Of a DNA stretch of 64,000 nucleotides, positions 11,001-21,300 are shown one piece after another. The stretch is from Ustilago trichophora (Eukaryota > Basidiomycota > Ustilaginomycetes > Ustilaginales > Ustilaginaceae). The number at the start of each line of letters is the position of its first letter. Position 1 is the stretch's first letter. The position numbers were made by a program, and so were the translations under genes. The notes beneath the pieces are model-generated. The model had not been told where the DNA came from. It did not search any database and saw nothing but the letters and a program-made list of their open reading frames with translations. The DNA lies in NCBI GenBank assembly GCA_900323505.1, contig OOIN01000015.1:744001-808000 (forward strand), written 5' to 3'.

Positions 11001-12194
11001 TTTGGAGAAGTCGGTCTCGGATTTGTCGTGAATCGGTCTGAGCACGAGGATGGGCCGTCTTGGGTCTGCATCCACAAGCGCGAAAGAGGCAGTGACGCAG
11101 AGGTGGATATCGTGCTCATCCTCTGCGGTCTGGATCGCATGCGCAAGAGCAGCAAGGTAGAAGGCCTTCTTGTGGAAGTAGCGGAAATTGACGTAATCCT
11201 TGGGCTGGAAGAGATTCGAAGGCATGATGGCGGCAATGTCGACGTCGGTTCCCTCAGGACGCTTTGCTGTCGACTTCAGGGGCCAACTGCCGACGAGATG
11301 CATGGCCGAAGGCTTCTCGAAGCCGAATTTGTAGTTGGCATCGGTCTTGGGAGCAGGATCGGGGAAAGGGATGCGGACCTTGGAGCCGGAAGTGTGCTTC
11401 TGGAAACCCTTGATCGCTTCCCCGACAGGCAAGGGTTGGATGGGGGCGAGCGATTCGAAAAGCTGGTGCAGTCTGCGGAGGACAAGTTCCAGAGAAGCAG
11501 CCTTGTTGTAGGCGGGGCGAACCTCGGGAAGCATCTCGTCGACTTTGAGCTTGAAGACGTTGTTCTTGAATAGCTCGCCGGTTTCCTTGAGACCTTGCAC
11601 CTCGGCAAGTGTGGGAATGGCGTAGAGTGCGCTCTTGTTAGGCTTGCGAGAGGCAGATGCGTCGGCGTTGTCAGAGGTAGATGCTGGAGCAGCTGTGTCT
11701 TTGTCATCTTCACCACGAGCTTCGAGGTCTTCGAATCCACCGTCCATGTCTTCGTCCGACATGAGCTCGACCTCGCTACGTTCGATTCGGTCGAAATCTT
11801 CCTCCTCCTCGTCATCGCTGTCAACTTCGTCCTGGTCGTCATCATCATCGTCGTCGTCTTGATCCGAAGCGAGCTCGATCTCGTCTTGTGATGCTCCCTC
11901 CGAATCTTCCTCGTTGTCGTCCTCATCGTCGTCCTCATCGTCGTCATCATCAAGCGCATCGGGCAGAGCAGCCGAGCCGGTGCCATGCAAAGCCGAGTCG
12001 AGCAGGTCCTCGTCATCATCAAACGCGTCATTATTATCGGTGTCGTCGTCCATGTAGACAGTTGCCTGCTTTCCTTTGCGGGACGAGCTCGGTGTCGCAT
12101 GTTGTGATTTGGACCTTGCCGAAGGGCTGGCTGTGTGTTTCGAAGATGAGGGCGTCGAGGTCGAAGCCTCTGCCTTTCTCTTTACGCCCGGCAT
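8058..12194 (-). CDS. UTP22: U3 snoRNP / 90S pre-ribosome protein Utp22 (Nrap/NOL6 family)
   Basis: Utp22 is part of the UTP-C module of the small-subunit processome and is needed for early 18S pre-rRNA cleavage in the nucleolus. From ATG 12192-12194 (MPGVKRKAE) the protein has 1378 residues, compared with about 1240 in yeast. An open frame continues upstream but lacks family features, so this ATG is preferred. Residues about 1-50 are Ser/Lys-rich and about 50-160 are strongly acidic (runs of Asp/Glu). The Nrap fold follows from about 200, recognisable in MHLVGSWPLKSTAKRPEGTD (nucleotidyltransferase-like) and near the end in SDSFRLYHDKHGGSVIGGLF. It is a single exon. It faces the ankyrin gene head to head across 395 bp. 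Confidence 0.94.
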   Translation of the reverse strand: MPGVKRKAEASTSTPSSSKHTASPSARSKSQHATPSSSRKGKQATVYMDDDTDNNDAFDDDEDLLDSALHGTGSAALPDALDDDDDEDDDEDDNEEDSEGASQDEIELASDQDDDDDDDDQDEVDSDDEEEEDFDRIERSEVELMSDEDMDGGFEDLEARGEDDKDTAAPASTSDNADASASRKPNKSALYAIPTLAEVQGLKETGELFKNNVFKLKVDEMLPEVRPAYNKAASLELVLRRLHQLFESLAPIQPLPVGEAIKGFQKHTSGSKVRIPFPDPAPKTDANYKFGFEKPSAMHLVGSWPLKSTAKRPEGTDVDIAAIMPSNLFQPKDYVNFRYFHKKAFYLAALAHAIQTAEDEHDIHLCVTASFALVDADPRRPILVLRPIHDKSETDFSKLKCTIRIHPSVEADTFKAIHLGPLRSNVRVASIEADDATDVAPTPRYNAAILADTLHLPHLVYLHTVSQACPAFADACLLLKTWAFQRGFGSGGRLSLKHTDEDRRRLVAGTASLRFILTMILAHLLQGEEKRSGWKRDTTNAGRSKLNNSFSSYQLFRGVMDWLAKHDFKANPVFMKSMPEAGLASKSDKVPREDFTKVFDRVLVDPSGTLNLLAFVPTGSVDLLQHEARRTFEMLNDPTSDHFDALFLQDRTAAPFTFDEVARINLPLSGSKAQKTTNGAGVSASSPIQRADFGTSFQAAMIQVSTTASRALEGRTKLVALLHPATGGLAGTWRLDGSRPAALSDAEIGLVLDNEQAWRMVEHGPSSQDTEKAEQFRAFWGKMSELRRFKDGRVLESVVWPVTTQASRWAIPRRILSYVLYRHHAIHESQIQFVSSHFESLLEVDSTLSRTAHLVSTEEKGFTLVQSAFDQLSKDLRALESLPLSIISISPASAGLRGTSTFIPAPLNLELLGDRIPDSASYLPVHDVILTFEGSGKWPNELAAIQAMKAAFFERMCLEITNKIPGTTCRVVFDPHATSKMEDQCSLELILASGFAFRARVMHNREKVLLERILADRFESAGAKRRARKILHEWQRRFETLPLHHSYIASMGHRFASFGGAVRLTKRWLASQMLSSPAVPEELIELVCAAAYLSPAEGAPASAVAGLLRILRLLANWRWKEEPLMVPIQAVIDSAEARDIYTFPADKRTEVETHFNAARGSDPSMQHRAWFIATETDLEGLSFGRKGPVGGIADGIQKLARSAIALLEEASSLTSSEILALFTPPMEHYDFLIHLNPTVLPRYAENVHADPSVWGAKRAKYANDANAIPTATSTVLGTEPKPGFDPAESFLDILRSLYSDSFRLYHDKHGGSVIGGLFNPSLDRERDFKVGLGFSSLPTTHASGKAGKTQVKLNRMAILAEIERLGEGLVDKVELRNA

Positions 12195-12589
12195 GGTGTA
12201 TAGATCTCCTCTTGCAGCTCTGTGCTTAGTAGCTGGTGAAGAGACTGTGTGTTGGGATGCTGAAGGAAGGGTGAGGACAAGGGTTTGTGTGGAGCAGCAA
12301 GCCTCTCCTTTGGATCTTCCAAAACTTTTTTCTAAAAACCAAAAAGTGCCACACTTGGTGTCGAGGAAAAATTCCAAGAAATCGCACAAACTCCATTTCC
12401 GCTTTCCGAATTGTCTTGCTTCGACCCGATTCAAATCGGGAGCACAAAGGGAGAGCACAGTCCAACACACTCTCTCGGCCTGCGCTGCTTGCGTCCTTTC
12501 TTCTTATCTGACACTGCTCGTCATCTTGCTCATCACCACCGACTTGAACGCCATCTTTTTGAGCTTGCAACAGAGGAACACTCGCAACC
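12195..12589. promoter_or_regulatory. Divergent promoter between UTP22 and the ankyrin gene
   Basis: A 395-bp spacer separates two divergent starts. It has short A/T tracts (about 12325-12350) but no clear TATA box. I looked for the PAC and RRPE elements known from ribosome-biogenesis promoters and found no convincing copy. Confidence 0.5.
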
Positions 12590-13514
12590 ATGGCCGACCA
12601 AGAGCACGACGACGCTGTTCAACAGATTGATGTTCAGAGTAAGCACTCTTTCCTCCGCCTTGCTTGCCTCTCGCACTGCTGCCTTTGCCAATCTTATCGA
12701 GGCACTATGGTCTTTGTATCAAGCCCGCACAACCTAATGGCTCACATTCATCTGCCCTTTATGTCTACAATTCATTGTATACAGACAAGCGTCTCCTCCA
12801 CGCAGCACGAACCGACGACCTTGAACTACTCCAAGAGATCATCTCCTCTGGTGCCTTTGACGCCAACCACAGCGATGGTGTAGGCCGTAACGCACTTCAC
12901 TATGCCGCTTCTTCCCAGTCCACACAGGTCCTTCCCGAGATCCTCAACCTCGAGATCGACGTCGACTACCAGGACCGCACCAACGCAGACACCCCCTTGC
13001 ATGCTGCTGTCAACGTCGACATCCCCGATGGAGAGGCGGGTAAAGAGGTCGAGGAGATTCGAAATTGGATCGGTAAGAGCCCCCATCTTTCACCCTCTAC
13101 TCGATAGGAAACGTCGCAAAGGTCACTAGGTCACTCACGATCTGTATGCTTACCTCGCGCACTTTCGATACAGTAAACGAACTACTAGAGGCAGGCGCAG
13201 ACCCAACCATCCCAAACAAGGACGGCGACCTACCAGCAGATCTGCTCGCGTACGGTACCAAGTCTCGCTCCCAGCTAGGTCAAGATCTGGTGGCAAGATT
13301 GAAGCGAGGTCAGGCAGAGATGAACATCAACGCGAGCGATATCGCGAATGATGACGATGTCGCGGATGATGGCGAAGGTGAGCGGTCTTTCCCAGATAAG
13401 ATAGGATGCTGCACATGGAAAGTTTGTACTAACGCAATTCGCTTTGTTCCTTGCTTTCCATTTGACTTTGTCTTGAATTCCGCAGGTAGTGAAGGTACAC
13501 CATCAGAAGAGTAG
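12590..13514 (+). CDS. Small ankyrin-repeat protein (YGL242C-like), four exons
   Basis: Exons are 12590..12638, 12785..13072, 13174..13377 and 13486..13514, giving 189 residues. Donors are GTAAGC, GTAAGA and GTGAGC; all acceptors are CAG. The joins give QNKRLLHAA, NWIVNELLEAGADPT and DGEGSEGTPSEE. Ankyrin units are clear: DKRLLHAARTDDLELLQEII, GRNALHYAASSQSTQVLPEI, DTPLHAAVNVD and VNELLEAGADPTIPNKDGDL. The tail is acidic. Size and plan resemble a family of about 180-residue single-domain fungal ankyrin proteins such as yeast YGL242C, whose role is unknown. The last intron is 108 bp, a multiple of three with no stop, so an isoform 36 residues longer is possible. Confidence 0.88.
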
Positions 13515-13702
13515 ACATTGCTCTTTCAACTTCACTCTAATTACTTTGTCTCACAAGCCGCGACTTTCTGCATCATACACGAGTGGCGAGAACACTAGAT
13601 TTCGATTTCGAGTCAAGACAAGCAACTATGCCCGCCTGCACTTTTTACTTGGCCAGTCAAGATGCGACCTTGAGCACCGAATCTCTCTGCTTCGATCCCT
13701 GT

Positions 13703-15112
13703 TCAGCGCAAGTCAACAACCTTGATCGACTTCCTCGGCCTATCGTTCAAACTACTCGCGTCGTCTCCCATTTCTCTTTCTTGATCGCTTTCCTCCACGG
13801 GTCGTCCAACAGTCTCGAGCTCTTCCTCTTCGGATTCAGACATGACAGTGGCAGCTCGCAGTCTCCTTTGGGTCTTCTGTTCTGGTCTGGGACTGCGCAA
13901 TGCTGCTCGAGCTAGGGCTGCAGCGACGCGCTGAGAGGGGCTGCTGAGGTTGGCAATGCCTTCGCCTCTGTTGGAGTTGAGAGCGCTGGCAATGTTGGCC
14001 AGCTCGTGGTCGCTGTCCACTTCCTCCACCTCGACGGGGAGAGTGGAGTCAGAGATGCTGGCTTGTTCTGCCAGATTTGCGGCGGCGGTGGAGGGGTTGC
14101 TGGCTGATTGAGACTGAGGCGAAATTTCCTGAGAGGAAGGGTGGAAAGCAGTCTTCTGAGAGGTATTATCGTCGGTGCCCAGGACCCAGACGTTGGCGCC
14201 TCCTTGACGGCGCAGCAGTTCGCGGCCAAGCCAGTCTAGATCGGACTCGTCGTCGATAGCCCATTCCCCGGCCTCTTCGTCGCTTTCGAAGCCATGTTCC
14301 ACAGCGGACACATCACGGCTTGAGCTGGCTTCTTTCGCATCGGAGTCTTCTTCCACCAGGAGCATGGGCAGGCCCGTCAGCGGGTGGATGGCAATCCGAG
14401 TGTTAGCAGGTACCCTTGATAAAGAAGGAGAGGGAGCAGTCGTTGGTTGCGATATGAGGGCGATCCGCTGTGCGGCTTTGGATTGGTACGGAGCATGTCC
14501 CTGAAGAATTACGGGTGCAGCATGGACGAACGGACTGGCGTGAGAGTAGTCAGATCGACCGTCGTGCTGTGCGAGTTCGTCCCACACCGCGTGAGCATCG
14601 CGCACTCGAAGGCCAGGTGTGAATCCGGATACAGGATTTTCAGCCTGCGAGCTGCGAGAGGTCGAGGGGTGCTGAAAGCCGTAAGTGTTGTAGGAATGAT
14701 AATGATGATACGGTTGGCCGTGACGAGAGTAATAATGATGAGGCTGCCAGAGATCGGCTACCGGGTATCCGTTGGTGGCGAGGATTCTCCTTCCAAGCAT
14801 GTCGACAAGCTCATCATCCTCCTCGAGCAGCTGCCGAAGACGATTAGCAAGAGCGCGAGTCCTCTGCTGCTGCGCCTCTGCTTCAGCCAGGGCCTCTGCT
14901 GCAGCCTGAGCTCGCTGGTGGGCCTCTTCGATAGCTAGGAAGGCGGCTGCTCGTTCAAAGTCATTGTCATCGAAGAGGTAGAGCAGGGAGCGGGGGTCAT
15001 CCTCATCCTCCTCGATGGAAGAAGGCTGAAGGGCTTGGATGGATTGATGCTCCATGTGAAGAGGAAGCTCTTCAAAGGTGAGAGTGCCCAACAAAACGGC
15101 GCTGTGGCTCAT
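13703..15112 (-). CDS. Hypothetical acidic protein with N-terminal coiled coil
   Basis: I do not recognise this 469-residue single-exon protein. It starts at ATG 15110-15112. An Ala/Glu/Gln-rich helix at about 50-98 (AIEEAHQRAQAAAEALAEAE) is a likely coiled coil and ends in RLRQLLEEDDELVDMLGRRI. A His/Tyr-rich patch follows (HHYYSRHGQPYHHYHSYNTY). A possible conserved core near 240-260 reads IAIHPLTGLPMLLVEEDSD. An acidic/Trp segment (EEAGEWAIDDESDLDWLGRE) comes next, and the tail is polar with Ser/Glu runs. There is no signal peptide or membrane segment. It is convergent with the ankyrin gene and divergent from the TTL-fold gene. The long open frame and its place between genes make it likely real. 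Confidence 0.75.
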   Translation of the reverse strand: MSHSAVLLGTLTFEELPLHMEHQSIQALQPSSIEEDEDDPRSLLYLFDDNDFERAAAFLAIEEAHQRAQAAAEALAEAEAQQQRTRALANRLRQLLEEDDELVDMLGRRILATNGYPVADLWQPHHYYSRHGQPYHHYHSYNTYGFQHPSTSRSSQAENPVSGFTPGLRVRDAHAVWDELAQHDGRSDYSHASPFVHAAPVILQGHAPYQSKAAQRIALISQPTTAPSPSLSRVPANTRIAIHPLTGLPMLLVEEDSDAKEASSSRDVSAVEHGFESDEEAGEWAIDDESDLDWLGRELLRRQGGANVWVLGTDDNTSQKTAFHPSSQEISPQSQSASNPSTAAANLAEQASISDSTLPVEVEEVDSDHELANIASALNSNRGEGIANLSSPSQRVAAALARAALRSPRPEQKTQRRLRAATVMSESEEEELETVGRPVEESDQEREMGDDASSLNDRPRKSIKVVDLR

Positions 15113-15706
15113 TTCTGGCAGCCTTCTGGTAGCGATTTAACGCGGAAAGTCAAGAGAGAGTGATGTCGAGGATCTTGATGGAGCCAGAGTCGGTCTCGGA
15201 TGAGGCTGAAGAGGAAGATGATGGCTCTGTTAAAAGAAGGCTCATGTATGTATGCTATCCTCCAGGGTCTGGCTAATTGGAGTCGAGTGGAGGTGTTTTG
15301 CGCTTAAGCAGGGAGAAGTGGCTCATGCACCGTCTGATTCATCCTTTTGCCGCTGCTCCGACACTCTTTAGGTTTTGTGCGCCGTGCTGCCTTTACGAAA
15401 TGCAAATGACATCCGAACACTCTCTGCCCGCCAACTGTGACAGCTTCCTGAAGCCGCCAGAAAATGCCGACAGAAAGTGCCGAATTTTCGCGAAGCATGA
15501 GGCGAACAAAATGCCATCTTTGGCCCGATTCAAGCGATCTTTCAAGAGAGATACCGAGATACCGCTCAATTTCTCGGCCAATTTCTTGGCTTTTTTTTTT
15601 CTCGAGTTCTTCCAAAACCATCATCCCGACCTTGCCCAACATTGAGGCCCTTTGTCTCTGACGACATCGAAGAAGAGGTCGTTTGTTGGCAGCGTCAAAC
15701 ACCAAA
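15113..15706. promoter_or_regulatory. Divergent promoter between the acidic protein and the TTL-fold gene
   Basis: A 594-bp spacer between divergent starts. A run of nine or more T ends near 15600. No TATA box is obvious. The ORFs inside it have no domain and start at non-ATG codons or lack features. Confidence 0.5.
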
Positions 15707-17293
15707 ATGGCCACGACACCTATCAAGACAGCTTTCGTCTCTTTTCCGGGCGCAGACTACACCCAGACCGCCGCTGTACGAGCAACGCGCAAGGTTCTCT
15801 CTCCTCTTGGCTGGCAGGTCGAAGTTGGCGATGGCTACAGTGGCCCAGTAGGACAATCAGCAGATGATCGGGATGAAGTTGCGGCGCCTTCGGGAAAGGA
15901 TCTGTATCTTGCCGACTACGATCTTCTCCCATTCGAGGACCTGCTCCCCGGCCAGTCTTCTTCGGCCAAAGGCAAGCAACCGCAGTGCTCCAGCTACGTC
16001 ATCAGGAAAGCCTTGATCCGCAAGCACTACCTAGCCTCTGCACTCAACACGTACGCAGTCAAGCTTCCACCAGGTGCGGCTGCCGATCGCTTCCGTACCT
16101 GCACCCCCAAGACATGGCATCTCGAGATCCAATTCGCCGATGAGCTCGACGAACTTCTGATGGACGACCTTTACGACTTGGCCGAGCTGTTGGAGGCGAA
16201 TCAGAGCGCTTTGGATGAAGGACGAGAAGATGATGTGAGGTGGTTCATTCTCAAGCCTGGTATGGCCGATCGAGGAAACGGCATTCGTATCTTCAGCACA
16301 CTAGAACAGCTGCAGACCATCTTTGAAGAGTTTGAGCCAGAGTCTGATGATGAAGAAAAAGAGGACGAGGATGGAGACGAGGATGGCAATTCCGCTCCTG
16401 GCACGAGCAGTCGCCTGGACCGAGTTCAAGCAGACTACGCTGGCAAGGATACTTCAATCATGGCAAGTCAGTTGCGACACTTTGTTATCCAAGAGTACAT
16501 TCGATCCCCACTCCTCGTCGATCCTGTGTCCTCGGCCGACCTCGAAAGTCTGGCTGGCCACACCTCGCAAAAGCTCAAGGTTGGCGAAGCAGCTTCGGCA
16601 AGTGCACGCAAGTTCCATCTCCGAGCCTATGTGCTCTGTGTAGCTGGGCTCGCTGTCTACCTGCACGACGACATGCTGGCTCTCTTTGCTCCACTAGCCT
16701 ATCAGGAGCCGAACGAGGCCACCGTTCGTGACCTACGATGTCATCTTACCAACACATGCTTGCAAGAAGACGGCTCGCTGGCGGTGGGCAACGACGCTCG
16801 ACCCAAAGAAGAAAATGTGTTTTTGTGGTCCGATCTAGCAGGCTCATCTTTGCGAGACCCAGGTGCTAATTCGAGCGACTCGACGGCGAAGCTTTCACCA
16901 GAACTAGTCGATGATATACGTCGCAAAGCTGCAGATGTCATTGGTGCATCATTCGAAGCGGCGGCCAAGGCAGGCAGCATCCACTGGCAGATGTGGCCCA
17001 ACGCGTTCGAAGTGTTTGGTGTCGACCTGTTGGTAGGCTACGACGACGATGTCCAAAGAAACGACAGGGAGCTCAAGGTATGGCTTCTCGAAGTCAACGC
17101 ACAGCCCGACTTTGCTCAAACGGGGGCAAGGCTCAGCGCCGTTATCGACCGCCTCTTTGAGCGCGTCTGCGAGATCGCCGTGCTCCCCTACCATGGAGAC
17201 AAGAGCTGCGAGCAGCAAGACGGCTGGAAAGTGGGCGAGACGCGACACGGCACTACGCTGTGCTTCCGAGAAGAGCTTGGACGTGGCTTCTGA
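15707..17293 (+). CDS. Tubulin-tyrosine-ligase-fold protein (TTL family, Pby1-like)
   Basis: TTL-fold enzymes are ATP-grasp ligases that add amino acids to protein tails. In yeasts the nearest relative, Pby1, is found in P-bodies and its substrate is not settled. The 528-residue protein starts at ATG 15707 in a good context (CCAAAATGG). Motifs are WFILKPGMADRGNGIRIFS (about 178-196, ATP-binding), KFHLRAYVLCVAGLAVYL (about 303), HLTNTCLQ (about 346) and WLLEVNAQPDFAQTG (about 459, metal/ATP site). An acidic insert (about 205-232) splits the nucleotide-binding part. No SurE-type domain, which precedes TTL in yeast Pby1, is seen at the N-terminus. It is single-exon. Confidence 0.88.
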   Translation: MATTPIKTAFVSFPGADYTQTAAVRATRKVLSPLGWQVEVGDGYSGPVGQSADDRDEVAAPSGKDLYLADYDLLPFEDLLPGQSSSAKGKQPQCSSYVIRKALIRKHYLASALNTYAVKLPPGAAADRFRTCTPKTWHLEIQFADELDELLMDDLYDLAELLEANQSALDEGREDDVRWFILKPGMADRGNGIRIFSTLEQLQTIFEEFEPESDDEEKEDEDGDEDGNSAPGTSSRLDRVQADYAGKDTSIMASQLRHFVIQEYIRSPLLVDPVSSADLESLAGHTSQKLKVGEAASASARKFHLRAYVLCVAGLAVYLHDDMLALFAPLAYQEPNEATVRDLRCHLTNTCLQEDGSLAVGNDARPKEENVFLWSDLAGSSLRDPGANSSDSTAKLSPELVDDIRRKAADVIGASFEAAAKAGSIHWQMWPNAFEVFGVDLLVGYDDDVQRNDRELKVWLLEVNAQPDFAQTGARLSAVIDRLFERVCEIAVLPYHGDKSCEQQDGWKVGETRHGTTLCFREELGRGF

Positions 17294-18326
17294 ACGTTTT
17301 CAATCTCACCACTTGATCACGCCGCAATGCCCCGTCTGTCATCCAGCTTGTGTGTACTGTAGCATCGTCTGTGAGAAGAGCACTTTTTTGGGCAAAGAAT
17401 GTGAGATCGAACAGAGCATCGAATCTGGCGTTGAGGTTGAAAAGAATCCCAAAATCCACTCAAATCACGTGCAGCCTCACCGCGCGAACGTTTCTGCAGC
17501 GCGCTAGCCGTGCAGCTATCTCGTGCAGCTTGGCGAAACACACAGCTGCCAACCAACTCGGCTTTGGTGACAGCTTGGCGTAGCTGAACTTTATCACCTT
17601 GTGCTTATTTCAACGCAAAGGGATGAAAGGAAGATGGCTTGTGTAGCGTGTTCATTGGAGGAAAAAAGGCCGAATGGACGCGAGTCGGCATGACAAGAAA
17701 AGAGAAGAGAGAGGCACATAAGGCTGTTTGGACCGAGTTGCAAGTCATTTCGGCGTACGGTGCATCTCAACTGCATTCATTGTGATTCACAATATTTGAC
17801 TCACAGGCGTGCCCTCCGTGCTGTGCCTTTGTGCTTAACTATGTGTGTGTATTCGTCTCAGCCGCTTTGACATTTTCTCTCAGCCTAGCCGATCCACAGC
17901 TCCTGTCACGTTTCTTGATCGCCTTCTTGCCTCCATCTTCGATCATCTGGGCCATCCATCCTCTTCCTCAAGATCACCACCTTTGCTGCGCCTCATCACC
18001 TGACCTCCTACCACAACTGACCAGCGCGTCCAAATGGTGGCTACGTTGCGATTGGCTTCACCATCCTCATTTTAACCCGTCAGCACGCTTGCACAACGGC
18101 AATCGACGAGTCATCACCTCTTACATGGATCTCAACGCATAAAAATACCTCACTGGAACTCTTCCTCTGGATCCTTTCGACCTAGCCCTAACAGCGTCGC
18201 AACACTCGCTATCGCATATCCAACAGCTCAACCACCCATCCACCTCGGCATCGTCGTATCCGAACAGCCTCATTATATCATCGCAGTTCTTTTCACCGAC
18301 CTCTGTCAGTCAGATAGGCAGCAAAC
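17294..18326. other. Intergenic region upstream of the INCENP gene
   Basis: No gene is supported in these 1033 bp. It contains one TACTGTA (17355-17361), a CACGTG box near 17467, a short repeat of CGTGCAGCT near 17510 and 17530, and a TATA-like CATAAAAATA (about 18138) roughly 190 bp before the INCENP start. The 300 bp before the start are C/T-rich. Confidence 0.55.
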
Positions 18327-21300
18327 ATGCCCGGTGTTCGTGCGGCCTCTCGCCGCGTTCCGGCCGTGGAGGCCTCTGGAAGTGGCTCGACGTACAGCAC
18401 CACCACCAGCAGCAGCAGCAGCGCCTCGCCAATGACGCCCGAGGTCCACCTTCTCGGTCATGTCAACAACATGCGCAGATGCTGCGACATGTCCCTCTTC
18501 TCCAAAAATCTGCAGGATCAAGGTCTTGATTTTATCACAGACAGCCTCATCATGGCCAACGACATCTTTGCCAAGTATGCGTGAGTATACCTTTGTCGAA
18601 CTGCTCATGCTCGTTTCGGATCTTGCTGACTCGCTTTCTTCATGCGGCACACTAACAGAACCACATCGCGCACTGTGGCATCCCCCTCCAAGCTTGCTGG
18701 TGAACTGCTCAAGTCGCCCACCCGCATCCGTACTCGCATTCGTGATGCTGCTGGCAGAGCCAGTCGTACACGAGGTGCGCTCAAGGGCCTCAGTGATCCT
18801 TTTGTCGATGCTGTCGATGTGTTTGACAAGGAGAACGCTCCCATCCCAACAAGAGCCTCGCGATCGCGTACAGCTTCTACCGCCGAGCCGCAGAAAGGCA
18901 AGGGCAAGGCAAAAGCCAAGGCTATCGACGTTGTGGATGAAGTGCCTTCATCCCCTCTAGCCAGACCGACTCGCAGAGCGCTCGGCGACCTCAACGCGCA
19001 AAAGAACGAAGCAAAAGCACCAATACAAGCATCGAAGCCACCTACTAGGAAGACTGCTCGGAAGGACACTGCTTCGGAGGATGACAGCATGGCAATCGAC
19101 GCCTCGATACATGCCGCACACTCACGAGACGAGGCACCACCTCGTGCTTCTACCCCGCCACCTCAAGCATCACCGCCAAAATTAAAAGCCGCAGAGCAGT
19201 CGGAAGAATCTGCACGCGTTGAGCAGCTGGACGCCATCTCCGTGATCGACTCGGATGAGGACGATTCGGACGGCGACTCCGATGTCGAGCCAGTCACATC
19301 TTCGGCTAAGGGTCAGTCAAACGCCACCCAGGACGATCCCGCAGACCCAACCGTCACAAGCACCGTCGTTTCACAGACTTCCCGCGGCGATAACACCACC
19401 GTGTCCTTCGGTCCAGACGCAAACGATACTGTCCGGTCCACCGACAACACGGTCTCGGGTTCTCTTGTGGATCCAAAACTCGAGAGCGCACGTCAGGCTG
19501 CCTCGGCGCTTCTCACCCGGCAGAGGGACGGCACCACAGAAAAGGCAGTCAAGCGCACGCTCACCTCGTACGGAGCAAAGAAGAGCTTGCCAGCTGCTGC
19601 GCACGACGCACGTCCCAGCAACGTCACCACCACGCTTCACCCTGCATCCACTCCAGCCGGTCCCGGCTTCCGATCCAGCTTCCTCAACAAGAGTTTGCGC
19701 AAGCAGATTGCCGATCAGGAGGCACTTGAGAGCGACGGCTCGGAGTCCGACTCGGATGCAGACGAAGCAGGTCTTGTTGCCGGTGCCACCTTTGCTGCCA
19801 TGTATAAGAAGACGGCTGCCAACACGCGTGCCAATGCCGGCGAGGCCACATCCAAGACCACGAGCACGTCTTCTAGCCGTGGTGTCACCGCAAAGAAGCG
19901 CAAGAGCGACGAAGCGCTGCCCGTTGCCAGTGAAGCTGGCCTTGGTTCCGCCGCCCCGCCCAACAAGATCTCCAAGTTGAGTGCTGCCATGCTTGCCGCC
20001 AAGGCACAGTCGTCTGCGCCCACTCCGGCAGCCAAAAAGACCCCCGCCGTCGGTCCTGCTTCCAAACTCGAGCAGTTTCGCAGCACTCTTGCTCACGTCG
20101 CCCGGAGCACCGGCAGCGGAGCCAGCTCTGGCTCGGCCACGCAATCGATCTCATCCGCCGCCTCCCAAGCTACGGATGAGGTTGTCAAAGCTCTTGAGCC
20201 TGCATCTATTCCAACAACCGTGGCGGAAGAGTCCAAGGTCCCTGCATCAAGCGATGACTCCACTAGATCGTCCGACTCGGGCTCCGATTCGACGGAGAAG
20301 GTTGCACTGGCCAACAAGAGTGGCGAATCCACCATCAAGGCTTCCGCTATTCCACGTTCGCCCGTTCGTTCTCCTTCCCGCGCCGCCCCAACTTCGCCTG
20401 TAAGGCTCCCTCCTCGCACTGGTAGCGTGCGCAAGTCGCCCCGCAAGCTGGCCGAGCAACAGAAGACAATCCAGCAAGAGGCGGCTCGATCCGCTTCGCC
20501 TGGCACAAAGGTGAGGGAAGCCGTGAATCTCTTCCAATCGGGTAGAGCCGTCGCTCCCACCAACATGCAACCTCCTCGCAGCCCAACGACACAACCGCGA
20601 AGTCTTGCCGCGCTCTTTGGCAGTCCAAAGCAAGCTACCAAGCTTCCAACCTTGTCGAGCGCCGCAGGCGGCAGTACTACGCCTGCTCACTCGCCTCCCA
20701 AGAACTGGCAAGGCAGCCGACTGCCGTTCGTCCAACCGCTTCAATTGCAACCGCACGCACCACGCGAAGCTGACAAGTCCTTGCCTCAAACACCAGTTGA
20801 GGAGACAGCCGAACCGATCTCGAAGACCGCAGTGGGTGCTCAGCGCATCGTCTCGGCAGCTTCGACGGTCATGTCCGCTTCCAAAGCAGAGGCAGAAAGT
20901 CAATTCTTCGATGCTCGTTCCAGGGAGAATACTCCAGAACCTATTGAGCCCACACCAGCGGCAGCTGCACCGTCCAAAGACGTAACCACTGACGCCATCA
21001 CAACCGCACCAGAGACTGTTGCGAGGAAGGAGGAAGCCATAGCAGCAGTTGCGCCTACGCCTGCGCCCGCGCCCGCGCCTGTACCTGCGCCAGTTGTAGC
21101 TGCAAAGTCGTCTGGTATCGCCAAAGCATCATCCCTATCACCTAAGAAAGTGGCGGCCAAGGCGCTGGCTAAAGCAGGCCCGACCTCGCCCACAAAGGCA
21201 AGCGCGCTCCGAGCTGCTGCCAATGCTGCCTCCCCTTCCAAGTCCAAGAGCCAGTCAACCGCACGAAATGCACAGCAGTCTGGTTTGCCCGCACCCTCTA

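Noticed and set aside
12195..12470. N-terminal extension of UTP22 by 92 residues
   Set aside because: The extra sequence has no family likeness, lies in the divergent promoter, and the ATG at 12192-12194 gives a typical basic nucleolar start.
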